From IMG/VR virus record IMGVR_UViG_3300017593_000524, positions 1 to 30,198 of that record: a DNA stretch of 30,198 bases; one strand, given 5' to 3'. Both the position numbers and the translations under genes were made by a program. A model generated the notes under the pieces. The model saw only the letters and a list, made by a program, of their open reading frames with translations. It was not told the DNA's origin and made no database searches. Positions 6,910 through 14,410 of this stretch are shown one piece after another. This DNA comes from a virus. Numbering within the stretch: position 1 is the first letter of the stretch; every line of letters starts with the position of its first letter.

Positions 6910-8188
6910 TTTCAGAAGGTAAAAAAGGCAGAGAGGACGGGTTCCTGAATGTGTCCCCCTCTTTTGGCTTTCTGTATCCTAATTCTTTTCTCGCCTCCTC
7001 CAGGCTAATAATTCCTGCCTGGTATTTCCTTAAGACCCTGTTCACTTTGTCGTCCTCCGTGTCGAAACTGAACTCCCCGAATTTCAGTTTCACGTCTGGG
7101 TCCAAGTTGTTCTGGAGTGCTATTTGCTGGAGAACGGGGTTTATTGCATTTGCTATCATTCTCCTTAAGTGTTTCACCCTTAACATGAACAGGTCTTTCT
7201 GGTCGTGTGCCACAGCGTAGTTTGTCTCCTGTCCCAGTATATAGAAACTCGGGGCCAGGGGAAGTGTCTGTTTGGTCTTCAAGTAATCCATGACGGGTGC
7301 CAGATTGACCTCCTTTCCCGCGTAACTCAAATCCTGAATCTCCACCTTTTTGTTCACTATCGGGTTCTCGAAGTCCTCCAGGTTGTTCAAATGGTTCTCG
7401 AGTTCCAATCTTTCTGTATCACTTATGTCCGTCCCGTCCTCGTTAAGGAACCTTATTATTTTTCTCGGGACCGCCTTGTATCTTGAGATTATCGCGTAGG
7501 CCCTCTCCACCTCCCTCAGAATCTTCGCGTCGTTTATTGAACTCGCCAATGGGCTTCTCCCGTATTCCGAGAACGCCCCTATTCCATATTTCAGATGGAT
7601 TAGTCTGTTCGGTTGGATTTCTATTCCCCTTATCCTCTGGGTTCTCCCAAGATAGGTTATTGTGTGCCATCCCACCCTCTCTGTTTGCTCTGGGGTTGGG
7701 ACCTCGAGGATGTATCTCTGGAGTTTTCCGTTCTGCATGTCCTTCCATATCAGTTCGGGAAGGGGGAGTGCCTTGAAACTCAATATCTGGCTCTTGTTGG
7801 TTATGCTTCCTATCTTCTCTATGTATCCGTTTCCCACGATTATGAAGTTCTCCACTGCCTCTGTAAGTGCGAAAATGAACCCCGAACTCTCGAAGAACTC
7901 CTCAAAAAAGTCAACTGTGGCTTTCTGGTTGCTCTCCACACTCAGTTTGTCCCCTATTATGACATCTTTTAAAACTTCCACTCCCGTGACTATCAGGGAG
8001 TTGGTAAGGTATAAATTTCTGCACTCTCTCATCTCCTCGTGGGGGGTAAGAACTTTTTCCTGATAAATGTCCTCTATGAGTTTCTTGCTGAACCCATATT
8101 TTCCGGAGATTAACCGGCTCAGCCAGATTTGTCCTTGAGTGCTTAGTTGCTCCTTTTTTTTGAAAAGTTCCCTAATCCTCTTGAACAT
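6890..8188 (-). CDS. Portal protein
   Basis: 432 residues, the normal portal length. Recognisable portal pattern: N-terminal basic helix, residues 55-130 with the RNLYLTNSLIVTGVEVLKDV helix, a mid-protein GIGAFSEYGRSPLASSINDA segment, and the stem-wing helix region NYAVAHDQKDLFMLRVKHLR followed by ANAINPVLQQIA. The portal forms the dodecameric ring through which TerL packages DNA. It lies directly downstream of TerL with a separate TATA element (8206-8217) 17 nt before its ATG, so it can be transcribed apart from the terminase. The family is judged by pattern and context. Confidence 0.85.
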   Translation of the reverse strand: MFKRIRELFKKKEQLSTQGQIWLSRLISGKYGFSKKLIEDIYQEKVLTPHEEMRECRNLYLTNSLIVTGVEVLKDVIIGDKLSVESNQKATVDFFEEFFESSGFIFALTEAVENFIIVGNGYIEKIGSITNKSQILSFKALPLPELIWKDMQNGKLQRYILEVPTPEQTERVGWHTITYLGRTQRIRGIEIQPNRLIHLKYGIGAFSEYGRSPLASSINDAKILREVERAYAIISRYKAVPRKIIRFLNEDGTDISDTERLELENHLNNLEDFENPIVNKKVEIQDLSYAGKEVNLAPVMDYLKTKQTLPLAPSFYILGQETNYAVAHDQKDLFMLRVKHLRRMIANAINPVLQQIALQNNLDPDVKLKFGEFSFDTEDDKVNRVLRKYQAGIISLEEARKELGYRKPKEGDTFRNPSSLPFLPSENENQPQ

Positions 8189-8205
8189 AATAAGATTAGG
8201 TTTTT

Positions 8206-8217
8206 AGTATATATTAA
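8206..8217 (-). promoter_or_regulatory. Late-type promoter before the portal gene
   Basis: TTAATATATACT on the minus strand, 17 nt before the ATG at 8188. It shares its 10-base core with three other sites and implies an almost leaderless transcript. Confidence 0.6.
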
Positions 8218-8222
8218 TTAAT

Positions 8223-9575
8223 TCAGGTTATTCTCACCTTTGAGAAAACCAGTCTTGGCCTGTGGTAGGCGACCGCGTAGCACAGACTGTCCGCGAAGTC
8301 TGGGGACTTGTCCTCCGGGTCTATTATCTTGATTTTTCCCGAACTCGTGAGTTCGTATCTGATTTTCGTCAGTTGGGATATCAGGTCCCTGTGGTTGGGT
8401 ATCTGTATCCTCCCCTCCTCGAACAGGGTTCTCAGCCTCCAATAGTTCTGGGCCTTCTTGTTGAGGAATCTCTCCCTCTCCATATCCGGGCCTTCCCCTC
8501 CTATTATACGTCTTGTTCGGTAGCCCATTTCCCTCAGTCTTGCCTCCACTCCTGCCCCTATTCCCGTGGCGTCCACATTGACCTTGTATGCCTTGTCTAT
8601 ATATTGGATTGTCCTTCCAACCGTCTGCATTGTGTCCAGTTTGCTCCAATGTATAATTCTCTCTATTTTGTGGTGGTTGTTTTTCATAATTCCTATAGTA
8701 AGAACAGTTAAGTCTATTCCTTTTTCCGCGACATCAAGACCCGCTATTTTCTCTCCCCCCTCTATTTCTTTGGTTAAATCCCTGTTTATTGCTTTCTGTA
8801 TCCACTCATATTTGATTAGTTGGTCCTCGCTCTCCTCCGGGAACTCCGCCTCATAAAGAACCTTGAACTCAATGGGGGTGAGCAGTCTCCTCTGCTCCTC
8901 CACATAATCCTCCTTAATCCTTCCCTCTCTTAATCCTACTTTGTAATCAATATGGATTTTCCTAAAGTTGGGGTCTATCCAATGCTCGTAGAACTGGTTG
9001 TTCTTGTTCCAGGGGTTTCCTATCTCCACCAATATGGCGTCTGGGTTGTCCCCGAGCATTCTACTTATTTTCTGCCTATATACCTCAAAGTCTATCAGGC
9101 AGGCCTCGTCCAATATGATTAAATCCCCTCCCCAGCCCAACAGCCTCTTTGCCTCTCCCTCCGCACTCAGAATCATCAGTTCGCATCCGTTCTTGAAGGT
9201 AAGCCTTTTCTTGCTGACCTCCTTTTTTATCCTCTCCACCCCGCTCACTTCCGCCTCCAACAGGTCCATCAGAACAGAACATTTGAGTATATTCTCAGCT
9301 ATATAGTTTCTAAGTATGTTTGCCTGGTCGTAGATTGGGGCTATTATCAGGATTCTTTTGTTCCCGTTGAACAAGATGTACAGGAGAACTCCTATCGCCA
9401 CCGAAAGGGTCTTCCCGTATCTGGTGAATGCCGAGATTACTATCCGTTTGTTCTCCTGGTATGCTATGCTTCTTATGATTTCCTCCTGTTTCCCGGTCGG
9501 TTCGTGGTCAAAGAACAGTCTGCATATTTCCTTTACTTTTTTACTCCTTATCAGACTTGCCAAATGCTCTATCAT
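8223..9575 (-). CDS. terL: Terminase large subunit (TerL)
   Basis: 450 residues with both TerL domains. ATPase: Walker A-like AFTRYGKT at residues 49-56, Walker B plus catalytic Glu DLIILDEA at 151-158, and a coupling-type segment near IGNPWN (185-190). Nuclease (RNase H fold): Asp281 in IAGLDVAEKG, Asp335 in VNVDATGIG, and Asp429 in DFADSL, the three metal-binding acids. It packages viral DNA into proheads and cuts at the end of a headful. It overlaps the upstream TerS candidate by 35 bases. All key residues are present, so the protein should be active. Confidence 0.95.
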   Translation of the reverse strand: MIEHLASLIRSKKVKEICRLFFDHEPTGKQEEIIRSIAYQENKRIVISAFTRYGKTLSVAIGVLLYILFNGNKRILIIAPIYDQANILRNYIAENILKCSVLMDLLEAEVSGVERIKKEVSKKRLTFKNGCELMILSAEGEAKRLLGWGGDLIILDEACLIDFEVYRQKISRMLGDNPDAILVEIGNPWNKNNQFYEHWIDPNFRKIHIDYKVGLREGRIKEDYVEEQRRLLTPIEFKVLYEAEFPEESEDQLIKYEWIQKAINRDLTKEIEGGEKIAGLDVAEKGIDLTVLTIGIMKNNHHKIERIIHWSKLDTMQTVGRTIQYIDKAYKVNVDATGIGAGVEARLREMGYRTRRIIGGEGPDMERERFLNKKAQNYWRLRTLFEEGRIQIPNHRDLISQLTKIRYELTSSGKIKIIDPEDKSPDFADSLCYAVAYHRPRLVFSKVRIT

Positions 9576-10038
9576 AGGCTTCTTTTATGTCCTTATAGGT
9601 TAGGATTTTCCTCTCGTCCTTTATCTCCACCTTCTCCCCGTATAGGAACTTTCCCACCTTTATTAACTCGTTTATCAGTTCCTTTGCCTTCTCTTTATCT
9701 GCTGGCGTCCTGTCGTATTCCGTGCTCAGAAAACTGATTAAATCTAATAATCTTTTTTGTATCCCATCCCTTCCCTTTAGGTAAAAATCTAAGGTCCTTT
9801 TCTGGATGTGCCTCGGGAACTCCTTCAAGGCGCATCTTCCTCCGTATTTCGTCCTTGACAGGCTCTCCACAAAGCAGGGGAAGAAAGGGCACGTTGCGTT
9901 GCAGTATTTCCTCCTCGCCAGACTCAACGCTTTCCTTCTTCTCTCCGTCCCCTTGTTGCTCTTCTTTGCCGCCTCCGAAGGTGTTAAATTACCGAATATC
10001 TTCTCGCTATCTTCCGTTATCTTCTCGCTATTTACCAT
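9541..10038 (-). CDS. Putative terminase small subunit, Cys-rich
   Basis: 165 residues from the ATG at 10038, with a TATA box (minus CATTTATAAAACC, 10049-10061) just upstream. The gene directly precedes and overlaps TerL, the usual TerS position. The N-terminus (NLTPSEAAKKSNKGTERRRK) looks like a helix-turn-helix; the middle has four cysteines (CNATCPFFPC, then GGRC) that could bind zinc or an iron-sulfur centre; the C-terminal half is helical. Similar Cys-bearing small subunits are known next to TerL in some phages. Role is inferred mainly from position. Confidence 0.6.
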   Translation of the reverse strand: MVNSEKITEDSEKIFGNLTPSEAAKKSNKGTERRRKALSLARRKYCNATCPFFPCFVESLSRTKYGGRCALKEFPRHIQKRTLDFYLKGRDGIQKRLLDLISFLSTEYDRTPADKEKAKELINELIKVGKFLYGEKVEIKDERKILTYKDIKEAYDRAFGKSDKE

Positions 10039-10048
10039 AACTATATAG

Positions 10049-10061
10049 GGTTTTATAAATG
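10049..10061 (-). promoter_or_regulatory. TATA box before the terminase operon
   Basis: CATTTATAAAACC on the minus strand, about 11-23 nt before the ATG at 10038, in the AT-rich gap after the methyltransferase remnant. Confidence 0.5.
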
Positions 10062-10077
10062 TATTATTTGTTAATTG

Positions 10078-10653
10078 CTATAATTTTTTTGCTTTATTTC
10101 CTGTATATTTTTCCCATCTTTCTATTATTACTGAACAATATTTTGGGTCTATTTCCATCATGTAACATATACGGTTCAATTGTTCACAGGCTATAAGGGT
10201 TGAACCTGAACCGCCGAATAAATCTATAATTTTTTCTCCTTCATTACTAAATTTTTTAATAAAGAATTCAATTAATCGCACTGGCTTTTGCGTCGGATGT
10301 ATTCTTTTTTTAGTATCTTCTTTAGACAAACCAAAAATTCCTTTCCATAATACCCTTATTATTTGGCGTTTATGTTTAGTTCTACTCCAACATAGTTCAA
10401 AGTTGCTTCCGTATTGTTTTTCATAGGAGGAATTAGGACTAATTCCTCCTTCTGTTTTATCCCAAACAAACCAACTACCCTTATTTTTATTTGGAATATT
10501 TTCAGCATAATAGTCAGCACCCCACCAAAATTGTTCTTTACAATAATCAAATAATTTTATAAGTGGAGTGGGATTAAATGGGATGTCATCTCCAATTATT
10601 TTTGAATATTTTTTTCCTCGCCCAATACCTTTCATAAAGGTGTCCAGTGTCAT
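10078..10653 (-). pseudogene. Beheaded beta-class DNA methyltransferase (motif IV missing)
   Basis: 191 residues. It has the C-terminal signature of beta-class N4/N6 DNA methyltransferases: HPTQKP at residues 119-124, SAM-binding motif I DLFGGSGS at 144-151, and EIDP at 167-170. In this class the catalytic D/N/S-PPY motif precedes the HPTQKP part, normally just before a segment like GIGRGKKYS. Here that segment is at residues 9-17 but preceded by TLDTFMK, with no PPY in any upstream frame. The lost N-terminus coincides with the 3' end of the upstream peptidase-like gene, which overlaps by 68 bases. The gene is AT-richer than its neighbours, suggesting recent acquisition. It is probably catalytically dead, or an assembly chimera. 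Confidence 0.75.
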
Positions 10654-11143
10654 CTTCGAAAGTTATTTCAGTCGTGCAGGCAAAGAAACCTTTTCTGGCA
10701 AAGTTCTTTATAAAATTGTTTGAAAACTCTGTGCAGTCGAATTCCTCGCTCCATTCCAAATTGTTTGTTCTGTCCTCCAATATGAAATCCCACAGTTCTT
10801 CGTAGGTGGGATTCACCAAGCCTTTTTGGGATTTCAGGTTTTGGTTCCTGTTTTTCAGTTCGGAATATTTTTTACTTAATACGTTGTATTTTTTCCTGAA
10901 ATCCGCATAGTAATCCTGCGTCTTGGAAAGGTTGTCTTGCAGGATAGAGTTGTTTTCTCGGAATTCATTTATTAAGTTGCTGTAGGAAACTATGGAATCC
11001 CGACAGGTATCCTTATACCTTTCGCAGTGTGTCCTGTATTCCTGAAACTCGGCTTTCAGGCGGTTTTCCAGAATAATCTGCTGGGTGTATGCTATAATTA
11101 CACATATCGTCAGGATGACCAAAACTATATTGTATTTACTCAT
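10586..11143 (-). CDS. Membrane-anchored coiled-coil protein with truncated papain-like (transglutaminase-like) domain
   Basis: 185 residues. Residues 4-20 form an N-terminal membrane anchor, residues 25-105 a coiled coil, and residues 112-168 a domain with the pattern PTYEELWDFILEDRTNN, FDCTEF (Cys137) and TFEDDTGH (His168), that is the Cys and His of papain-like folds. In relatives the GH is followed by a conserved strand and an acidic residue; here homology stops at GH and continues as LYERYWARKKIFKNNWR, read out of frame from methyltransferase DNA. The last third of the domain is therefore missing. A GGTGGGAG site precedes the ATG, and an early-type promoter lies at 11179-11194. The layout resembles the lysis candidate at 20803-21411. 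Confidence 0.6.
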   Translation of the reverse strand: MSKYNIVLVILTICVIIAYTQQIILENRLKAEFQEYRTHCERYKDTCRDSIVSYSNLINEFRENNSILQDNLSKTQDYYADFRKKYNVLSKKYSELKNRNQNLKSQKGLVNPTYEELWDFILEDRTNNLEWSEEFDCTEFSNNFIKNFARKGFFACTTEITFEDDTGHLYERYWARKKIFKNNWR

Positions 11144-11178
11144 TTTCTCCCACCATATTCTTATTTTGTTTTAGGATA

Positions 11179-11194
11179 TATAAAACAATATAAA
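11179..11194 (-). promoter_or_regulatory. Early-type promoter element, copy 1
   Basis: TTTATATTGTTTTATA on the minus strand, identical over 16 bases to 12375-12390 and, with two extra bases, to 18393-18410. It lies four bases after the end of the preceding gene and about 36 nt before the ATG at 11143. Confidence 0.6.
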
Positions 11195-11198
11195 CATT

Positions 11199-11432
11199 TT
11201 ATAACTCCTCCATATCTTTGATTTTGATGATTAAATCCGGCTTTCCCTCTCTTGTCTCCACTTTCAGGTATCCCCTGGTTATGGCTTTTATTATAATCTT
11301 TCTTATCGTGTCTATGTTCAGGCCAGTTTTTTTTATTGTGTCCATAGTGGTGAATTTGGCCCCTTTGTCCAGGCAGTTGAAAAAGTCCTTGAATTTGTCC
11401 CACTCCCTCCTGTTCGTTGAGAACCATCCCAT
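11199..11432 (-). CDS. Winged-helix protein, 77 aa
   Basis: Starts at the ATG at 11432, overlapping the stop of the previous gene (TAATG), so translation is coupled. The pattern is a helical N-terminus (WDKFKDFFNCLD), then a helix-turn-helix (FTTMDTIKKTGLNIDTIRKI) and a wing ending in GYLKVETREGKPDLIIKIKD, typical of archaeal winged-helix regulators. There are no enzyme motifs. It may regulate the adjacent early-type promoter, but no target can be named. Confidence 0.65.
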   Translation of the reverse strand: MGWFSTNRREWDKFKDFFNCLDKGAKFTTMDTIKKTGLNIDTIRKIIIKAITRGYLKVETREGKPDLIIKIKDMEEL

Positions 11433-11764
11433 TATTGTTTTTTCTCGAATTCGTTTATATTAAGAATGTATTGCTCCTCGAAGTCTTTTTCCTTGATTAG
11501 TGTTCCCCTCTCCTTCACCCTGTTCGGCGTGGTCTGGTATAGTGTCTCCCCTCCGTCCTTCCTTTTGTAGATTAAGACAATCTTCTCTACCTTTTGCTCG
11601 ATAAGTAAATCTATCAGTTCCCTATTAAAGCCCCATCCTTGGTATTTCACGAAGAAATGTCCGGGAAACCTATATGTTATGAATCTCTTTTTGTCCTCGC
11701 TCAGCCTTCCTATGTTTCTCCCTCTCCAAAAAAATTCGTTCCCTTTTTGCCTGATTGCTTCCAT
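11432..11764 (-). CDS. Hypothetical protein, 110 aa
   Basis: Starts at the ATG at 11764 (MEAIRQKGNEFFWRG), just after a U-rich tract. The protein is charged and mixed alpha/beta (RFPGHFFVKYQGWGFN, LIDLLIEQKVEKIVLIYKRK) with no cysteine or membrane segment. The last part resembles small nuclease-like or DNA-binding folds only in a general way, and I recognise no family. It is co-transcribed with the annealing-like gene upstream and a winged-helix gene downstream, so a role in early DNA metabolism is plausible. Confidence 0.55.
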   Translation of the reverse strand: MEAIRQKGNEFFWRGRNIGRLSEDKKRFITYRFPGHFFVKYQGWGFNRELIDLLIEQKVEKIVLIYKRKDGGETLYQTTPNRVKERGTLIKEKDFEEQYILNINEFEKKQ

Positions 11765-11770
11765 TTTGGG

Positions 11771-11792
11771 AAAAAACAAAAAAACAAAAAAA
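11771..11792 (-). terminator. U-rich tract after the annealing-protein gene
   Basis: Three T-runs of seven, seven and six, separated by single G, follow the stop at 11798. It resembles archaeal U-tract terminators and lies just before the next ATG, so read-through may be needed for that gene. Confidence 0.45.
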
Positions 11793-11797
11793 TAAAT

Positions 11798-12352
11798 CTA
11801 TCCTTCCACCTCTTCTTTGGCGGTCATTCCCACTCCCAAGGCGAATCTGCAAGCCCTTACCACCGCCCTCGTTTCGGCTACCCGAATTTTGTGGGGTCTT
11901 ACCATTATATTAACATTTTCGTCTGTTGCATCTCCGTAAGCCGTGAAAACTTGTTCCTTTTTCCCGTTTCCTTTGATGGTTATTGTTGCCTTGAACAGAA
12001 TTGTTTTCTCCAGGCCTGTCTCTATGAATTCTGTCGTGATGTTCAGTCTGTCCTTGAATTTCTTGTGTGCTTCCTTCAGTAGGGTTTCAAAGTCTATGTA
12101 GTCCTCCATCCTGTCCTTAAAGGAGGATTTTTTTGTGTTTTCCTGTGGGATTAATTTCTGGAGTTCGTCAATCAGGATGCTCGCTTCTTCTGATGTCAGT
12201 TCTTTGAGAACCAAATCCTCTTTTAATCCTATTCTCTTGATGACCTCCTTGAATTTCTCGCTTCCCGTTTTGCCTCTTAAAAATCCTATGTATTTCAGTT
12301 GTTTCTCCGTGACCATTCCTGTATTATTCCCGTTCTCGTATGCTTCTTCCAT
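11798..12352 (-). CDS. Putative single-strand-annealing (Rad52/Erf-like) recombination protein
   Basis: 184 residues. The N-terminal segment (TEKQLKYIGFLRGKTG, then LTSEEASILIDELQKL) is a small helical module often found in phage and archaeal recombination proteins. The C-terminal 75 residues have the pattern seen in annealing proteins: ATITIKGNGKKEQVFTAYG, a beta hairpin, then PHKIRVAETRAVVRACRFAL and GVGMTAKEEVEG. Such proteins anneal complementary single strands during viral replication or recombination. Its neighbour at 12397-12813 is a nuclease candidate, a typical exonuclease-annealase pairing. A 16-base early-type promoter with TATA 19 nt from the ATG drives it as an essentially leaderless message. 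Assignment by pattern, moderate certainty. Confidence 0.5.
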   Translation of the reverse strand: MEEAYENGNNTGMVTEKQLKYIGFLRGKTGSEKFKEVIKRIGLKEDLVLKELTSEEASILIDELQKLIPQENTKKSSFKDRMEDYIDFETLLKEAHKKFKDRLNITTEFIETGLEKTILFKATITIKGNGKKEQVFTAYGDATDENVNIMVRPHKIRVAETRAVVRACRFALGVGMTAKEEVEG

Positions 12353-12374
12353 ATTATAAATTATTTTTGGAGCA

Positions 12375-12390
12375 TATAAAACAATATAAA
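12375..12390 (-). promoter_or_regulatory. Early-type promoter element, copy 2
   Basis: TTTATATTGTTTTATA on the minus strand. The TATA half ends about 20 nt before the ATG at 12352. It lies just after the previous stop codon, as in copies 1 and 3. Confidence 0.65.
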
Positions 12391-12396
12391 TAAATT

Positions 12397-12813
12397 TTAT
12401 ATCTTTTCCTCTAACTCCTTGTATCTTGTCCTTAGGTTTCTTGGGAGTTCCTTGATGTAGATGAAAATTATATCCTTGATAAGAAATGAGTTGAATTGTT
12501 TGAGTTTTTTCTCTTTGGTTTTCTCGTTTCTTTTCTGCTCTATCTCGTATATGATTTGGGTTGAGCAGTCCAAAATATCAAATATCCCCCCTCCCAACTG
12601 GCCCTCTACTAATACCTTGTGTCCTTTTCTTGTCAATATGTCGAACACCATCCATTTGGTAATCCTGTGCTCAAAGTTCTCCTCCGGATTCCAGCAGTTG
12701 TATTTGTTTATGTCCCTCATCTCCAGTTTTCCTCCGAATCCGATGTTCAGGTCCTGTATGAATTGCCACTCTCTGCCTTCTCCATAACTGGTTTTATTTC
12801 GTTTCCATACCAT
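12397..12813 (-). CDS. Putative PD-(D/E)XK-fold nuclease
   Basis: 138 residues from the ATG at 12813 (MVWKRNKTSYGEGREW), which overlaps the end of the upstream gene by 20 bases. The core has the order expected of restriction-like nucleases: an early Glu/His helix (EENFEHRITKWMVFDILTRK), a beta strand with HKVLVEGQLGGGIFDILD (candidate metal-binding Asp), then IIYEIEQKR (candidate Glu and Lys), and a C-terminal strand (IIFIYIKELP). This resembles archaeal resolvase or restriction-type folds. Next to an annealing-like protein it could be the resecting nuclease of a recombination pair. Family by pattern only; the exact ExK is atypical (EIEQK). Confidence 0.5.
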   Translation of the reverse strand: MVWKRNKTSYGEGREWQFIQDLNIGFGGKLEMRDINKYNCWNPEENFEHRITKWMVFDILTRKGHKVLVEGQLGGGIFDILDCSTQIIYEIEQKRNEKTKEKKLKQFNSFLIKDIIFIYIKELPRNLRTRYKELEEKI

Positions 12814-13018
12814 AGTTTTTGATTTTGAAGTATTTTTTATTTTTCCTCTCTCCTTCGGATTTGATGTATCCCTGCTCCTCCAACTCCTTGAAGTATCTCC
12901 TGAGCGCAAGATAGTCTTTGTGCAGAATCAATTGGGCTTGGGAGATGTTGGGCATCTCCCCCTTTTTCAGTGAGTTAAACCATTCTATGAACTCTGATAT
13001 TTTTTTTTTGTTTGCCAT
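12794..13018 (-). CDS. Small winged-helix protein, 74 aa
   Basis: Starts at the ATG at 13018 (MANKKKISEFIEWFNSLKKG). Helix-turn-helix pattern: NISQAQLILHKDYLALRRYF then KELEEQGYIKSEGERKNKKY as the wing. The size and pattern suit a winged-helix regulator or replication initiator fragment. A TATA box (TTTTTTATAAAGT, 13047-13059) lies about 30-40 nt upstream, with a short leader. It overlaps the nuclease gene by 20 bases, so the two are co-expressed. Confidence 0.6.
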   Translation of the reverse strand: MANKKKISEFIEWFNSLKKGEMPNISQAQLILHKDYLALRRYFKELEEQGYIKSEGERKNKKYFKIKNYGMETK

Positions 13019-13046
13019 ACAAAAATATGGAAATCGAACTAAAAAA

Positions 13047-13059
13047 ACTTTATAAAAAA
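13047..13059 (-). promoter_or_regulatory. TATA box for the 12794-13018 operon
   Basis: TTTTTTATAAAGT on the minus strand, 29-41 nt before the ATG at 13018, just downstream of a U-rich terminator. Confidence 0.5.
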
Positions 13060-13061
13060 TT

Positions 13062-13078
13062 AAAAAATCAAAAAAAAA
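13062..13078 (-). terminator. U-tracts after the MarR-like gene
   Basis: The transcribed strand after the stop at 13079 carries nine T then six T, followed directly by a new TATA box. Confidence 0.5.
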
Positions 13079-13453
13079 TCAAATTATGGAGTAGATTTTC
13101 TCCCATTCCTTAAGTGCCTGAATTCCCTTTTCCGTCAGTCTTATATACCTTTTGTTTGTAGGTTTCTCTCTTCCCTTCCTTGTGGTCTTGGTTTTTTTGG
13201 TAATTACCAGTCCTTCCCTCTCAAATTGCTTTATGGTGTTGGAGACAAACGGATAACTGAGTCCTGTTGAGTATCTGATTTCCATTAGGGTCCTCTCCCT
13301 GAAGTCGTTGTTTAGTGCCTTAAGGATTTTGAATTCCTTTTGGCTTATGTAAATGTGTGGTGCCTTCAAGCCTTTGAGTTGCCTGAATAAATAGGTTCGG
13401 TAGTGGTAGGTTTTCCCCTCTCTCCAGCACTCCCAGGTTCTTCTTGTTATCAT
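13079..13453 (-). CDS. MarR-like winged-helix regulator
   Basis: 124 residues from the ATG at 13453 (MITRRTWECWREG), two bases after the previous stop; an ATG at 13465 lies inside the upstream gene and is less likely. From residue 35 it has a clear MarR-type winged helix: ISQKEFKILKALNNDF, recognition helix LSYPFVSNTIKQFEREGLV, a basic wing (TKTTRKGREKPTNKRYI) and RLTEKGIQALKEWEK, the hallmark end of the fold. Probable transcription regulator of the viral early or late genes; no ligand pocket can be judged. Transcription ends in U-tracts. Confidence 0.75.
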   Translation of the reverse strand: MITRRTWECWREGKTYHYRTYLFRQLKGLKAPHIYISQKEFKILKALNNDFRERTLMEIRYSTGLSYPFVSNTIKQFEREGLVITKKTKTTRKGREKPTNKRYIRLTEKGIQALKEWEKIYSII

Positions 13454-13455
13454 AC

Positions 13456-14313
13456 TCAGTAACAAGGGTCCGCTTTCTCTATTATCCTTCCGTCTGGGGT
13501 GGCCACCTCCCAGACAATCACCAGGCCGTAATCGCTCCCCTCGTTATATCCTCCAAGTCCATACGCTCGTAACATCTCGTTGTTACTCGGGTCGTCCCCG
13601 TCGAACATTCCCACTCTTCTAATTGTTACTTCCTTTCCCGTTCTTTTTGCTTCTTCTAATGCCTCTTTCTTTCTTCTTTCATACTCCTCCTGTTTTTTCC
13701 TCCTCTTCTCTTCCCGCTCCGCCGTGTGTTTTTCGTATTGCTCTATTTCTTCTCTGAACATTTCCTCCAACTGCTCGAGCGTGAATTCTTTTCCTTCCTC
13801 ATATTCCTTTGCATCTATGTATTCGTCGAGGTGCCATTTGTCCTTGTTGAATTTTTTAACCGCTTCTTTCAGTTTCTCATATTTCTTCTCTTCTTCCTCC
13901 AACATCTCCCTGTTTGGCATGAACACTTTTGCCGTGTAATACATGTCCAATAGTCTCAGGCTTTCTTCCCTGACGATGAATCTCAACGGAATGGATTCAA
14001 GGAGTTCCCGGTGCAATTGTCTGTTTTTCTTTCTGATTTCCTCCTGCAAATCCACCAGTTTTTTCCAGTCCTCCTCGCTGATTGTGATGTATATGTCCCC
14101 TTTTCTTCCGAAGAGGTTATTGTCAAGGTTGCAGAAATGGATTGTGTATTGGCCTTTGATGTATTTCAGTTTCAATAGTTCCTTAACTCCGTTTACTTCC
14201 GCAGAAAGGTTGAAGTATGTGTCTTTCTTCCCATACTTTTGGATTTCCGTCTTCTCAAGGTCGATTTTCACTTCTATGTCCTTATTTTTCCCTCCTATTA
14301 TTTTATCTATCAT
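13456..14313 (-). CDS. Large coiled-coil hypothetical protein, 285 aa
   Basis: The ATG at 14313 overlaps the stop of the short gene before it. Residues 1-85 are beta-rich (DIEVKIDLEKTEIQ, YFNLSAEVNG, YTIHFCNLDNNLFG, GDIYITISEED). Residues about 85-235 form a long charged coiled coil (for example EEKKYEKLKEAVKKFNKDKW, EKRRKKQEEYERRKKEALEE). The C-terminal 50 residues are a small Gly/Asp-rich domain (DGDDPSNNEMLRAYGLGG, LVIVWEVATPDGRIIE). There is no nucleotide-binding or catalytic motif. I recognise no family. Position in the early/DNA block suggests a replication or host-interaction accessory. Confidence 0.7.
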   Translation of the reverse strand: MIDKIIGGKNKDIEVKIDLEKTEIQKYGKKDTYFNLSAEVNGVKELLKLKYIKGQYTIHFCNLDNNLFGRKGDIYITISEEDWKKLVDLQEEIRKKNRQLHRELLESIPLRFIVREESLRLLDMYYTAKVFMPNREMLEEEEKKYEKLKEAVKKFNKDKWHLDEYIDAKEYEEGKEFTLEQLEEMFREEIEQYEKHTAEREEKRRKKQEEYERRKKEALEEAKRTGKEVTIRRVGMFDGDDPSNNEMLRAYGLGGYNEGSDYGLVIVWEVATPDGRIIEKADPCY

Positions 14314-14410
14314 GTTCCCTTCTAATTATGATAACTTCTCCCTTCCTCTCCACCGAGCATTTGTTCCCGAGTTCCTGCTCGGCTTCATTAAAAAAGGATT
14401 TCGCTGTCAT
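14303..14410 (-). CDS. Micro-ORF of 35 aa between two coupled genes
   Basis: Translation from the ATG at 14410 gives MTAKSFFNEAEQELGNKCSV then ERKGEVIIIRREHDR and TAA. It overlaps both the upstream membrane gene (ATGA) and the start of the 285-aa gene by 11 bases, so it fills the gap exactly. The pattern of helix followed by strand is protein-like. No family recognised. A coupled overlap at both ends is the main evidence that it is translated. Confidence 0.5.
   Translation of the reverse strand: MTAKSFFNEAEQELGNKCSVERKGEVIIIRREHDR

Noticed and set aside
10560-10720. An intact methyltransferase using an upstream start or frameshift
   Set aside because: No D/N/S-PPY motif is found in any frame upstream; the DNA there codes for the peptidase-like protein.
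12814-12909. Longer nuclease form starting at 12909
   Set aside because: The extra 32 residues are basic and low-quality and run through the upstream winged-helix gene; the ATG at 12813 fits the compact fold.
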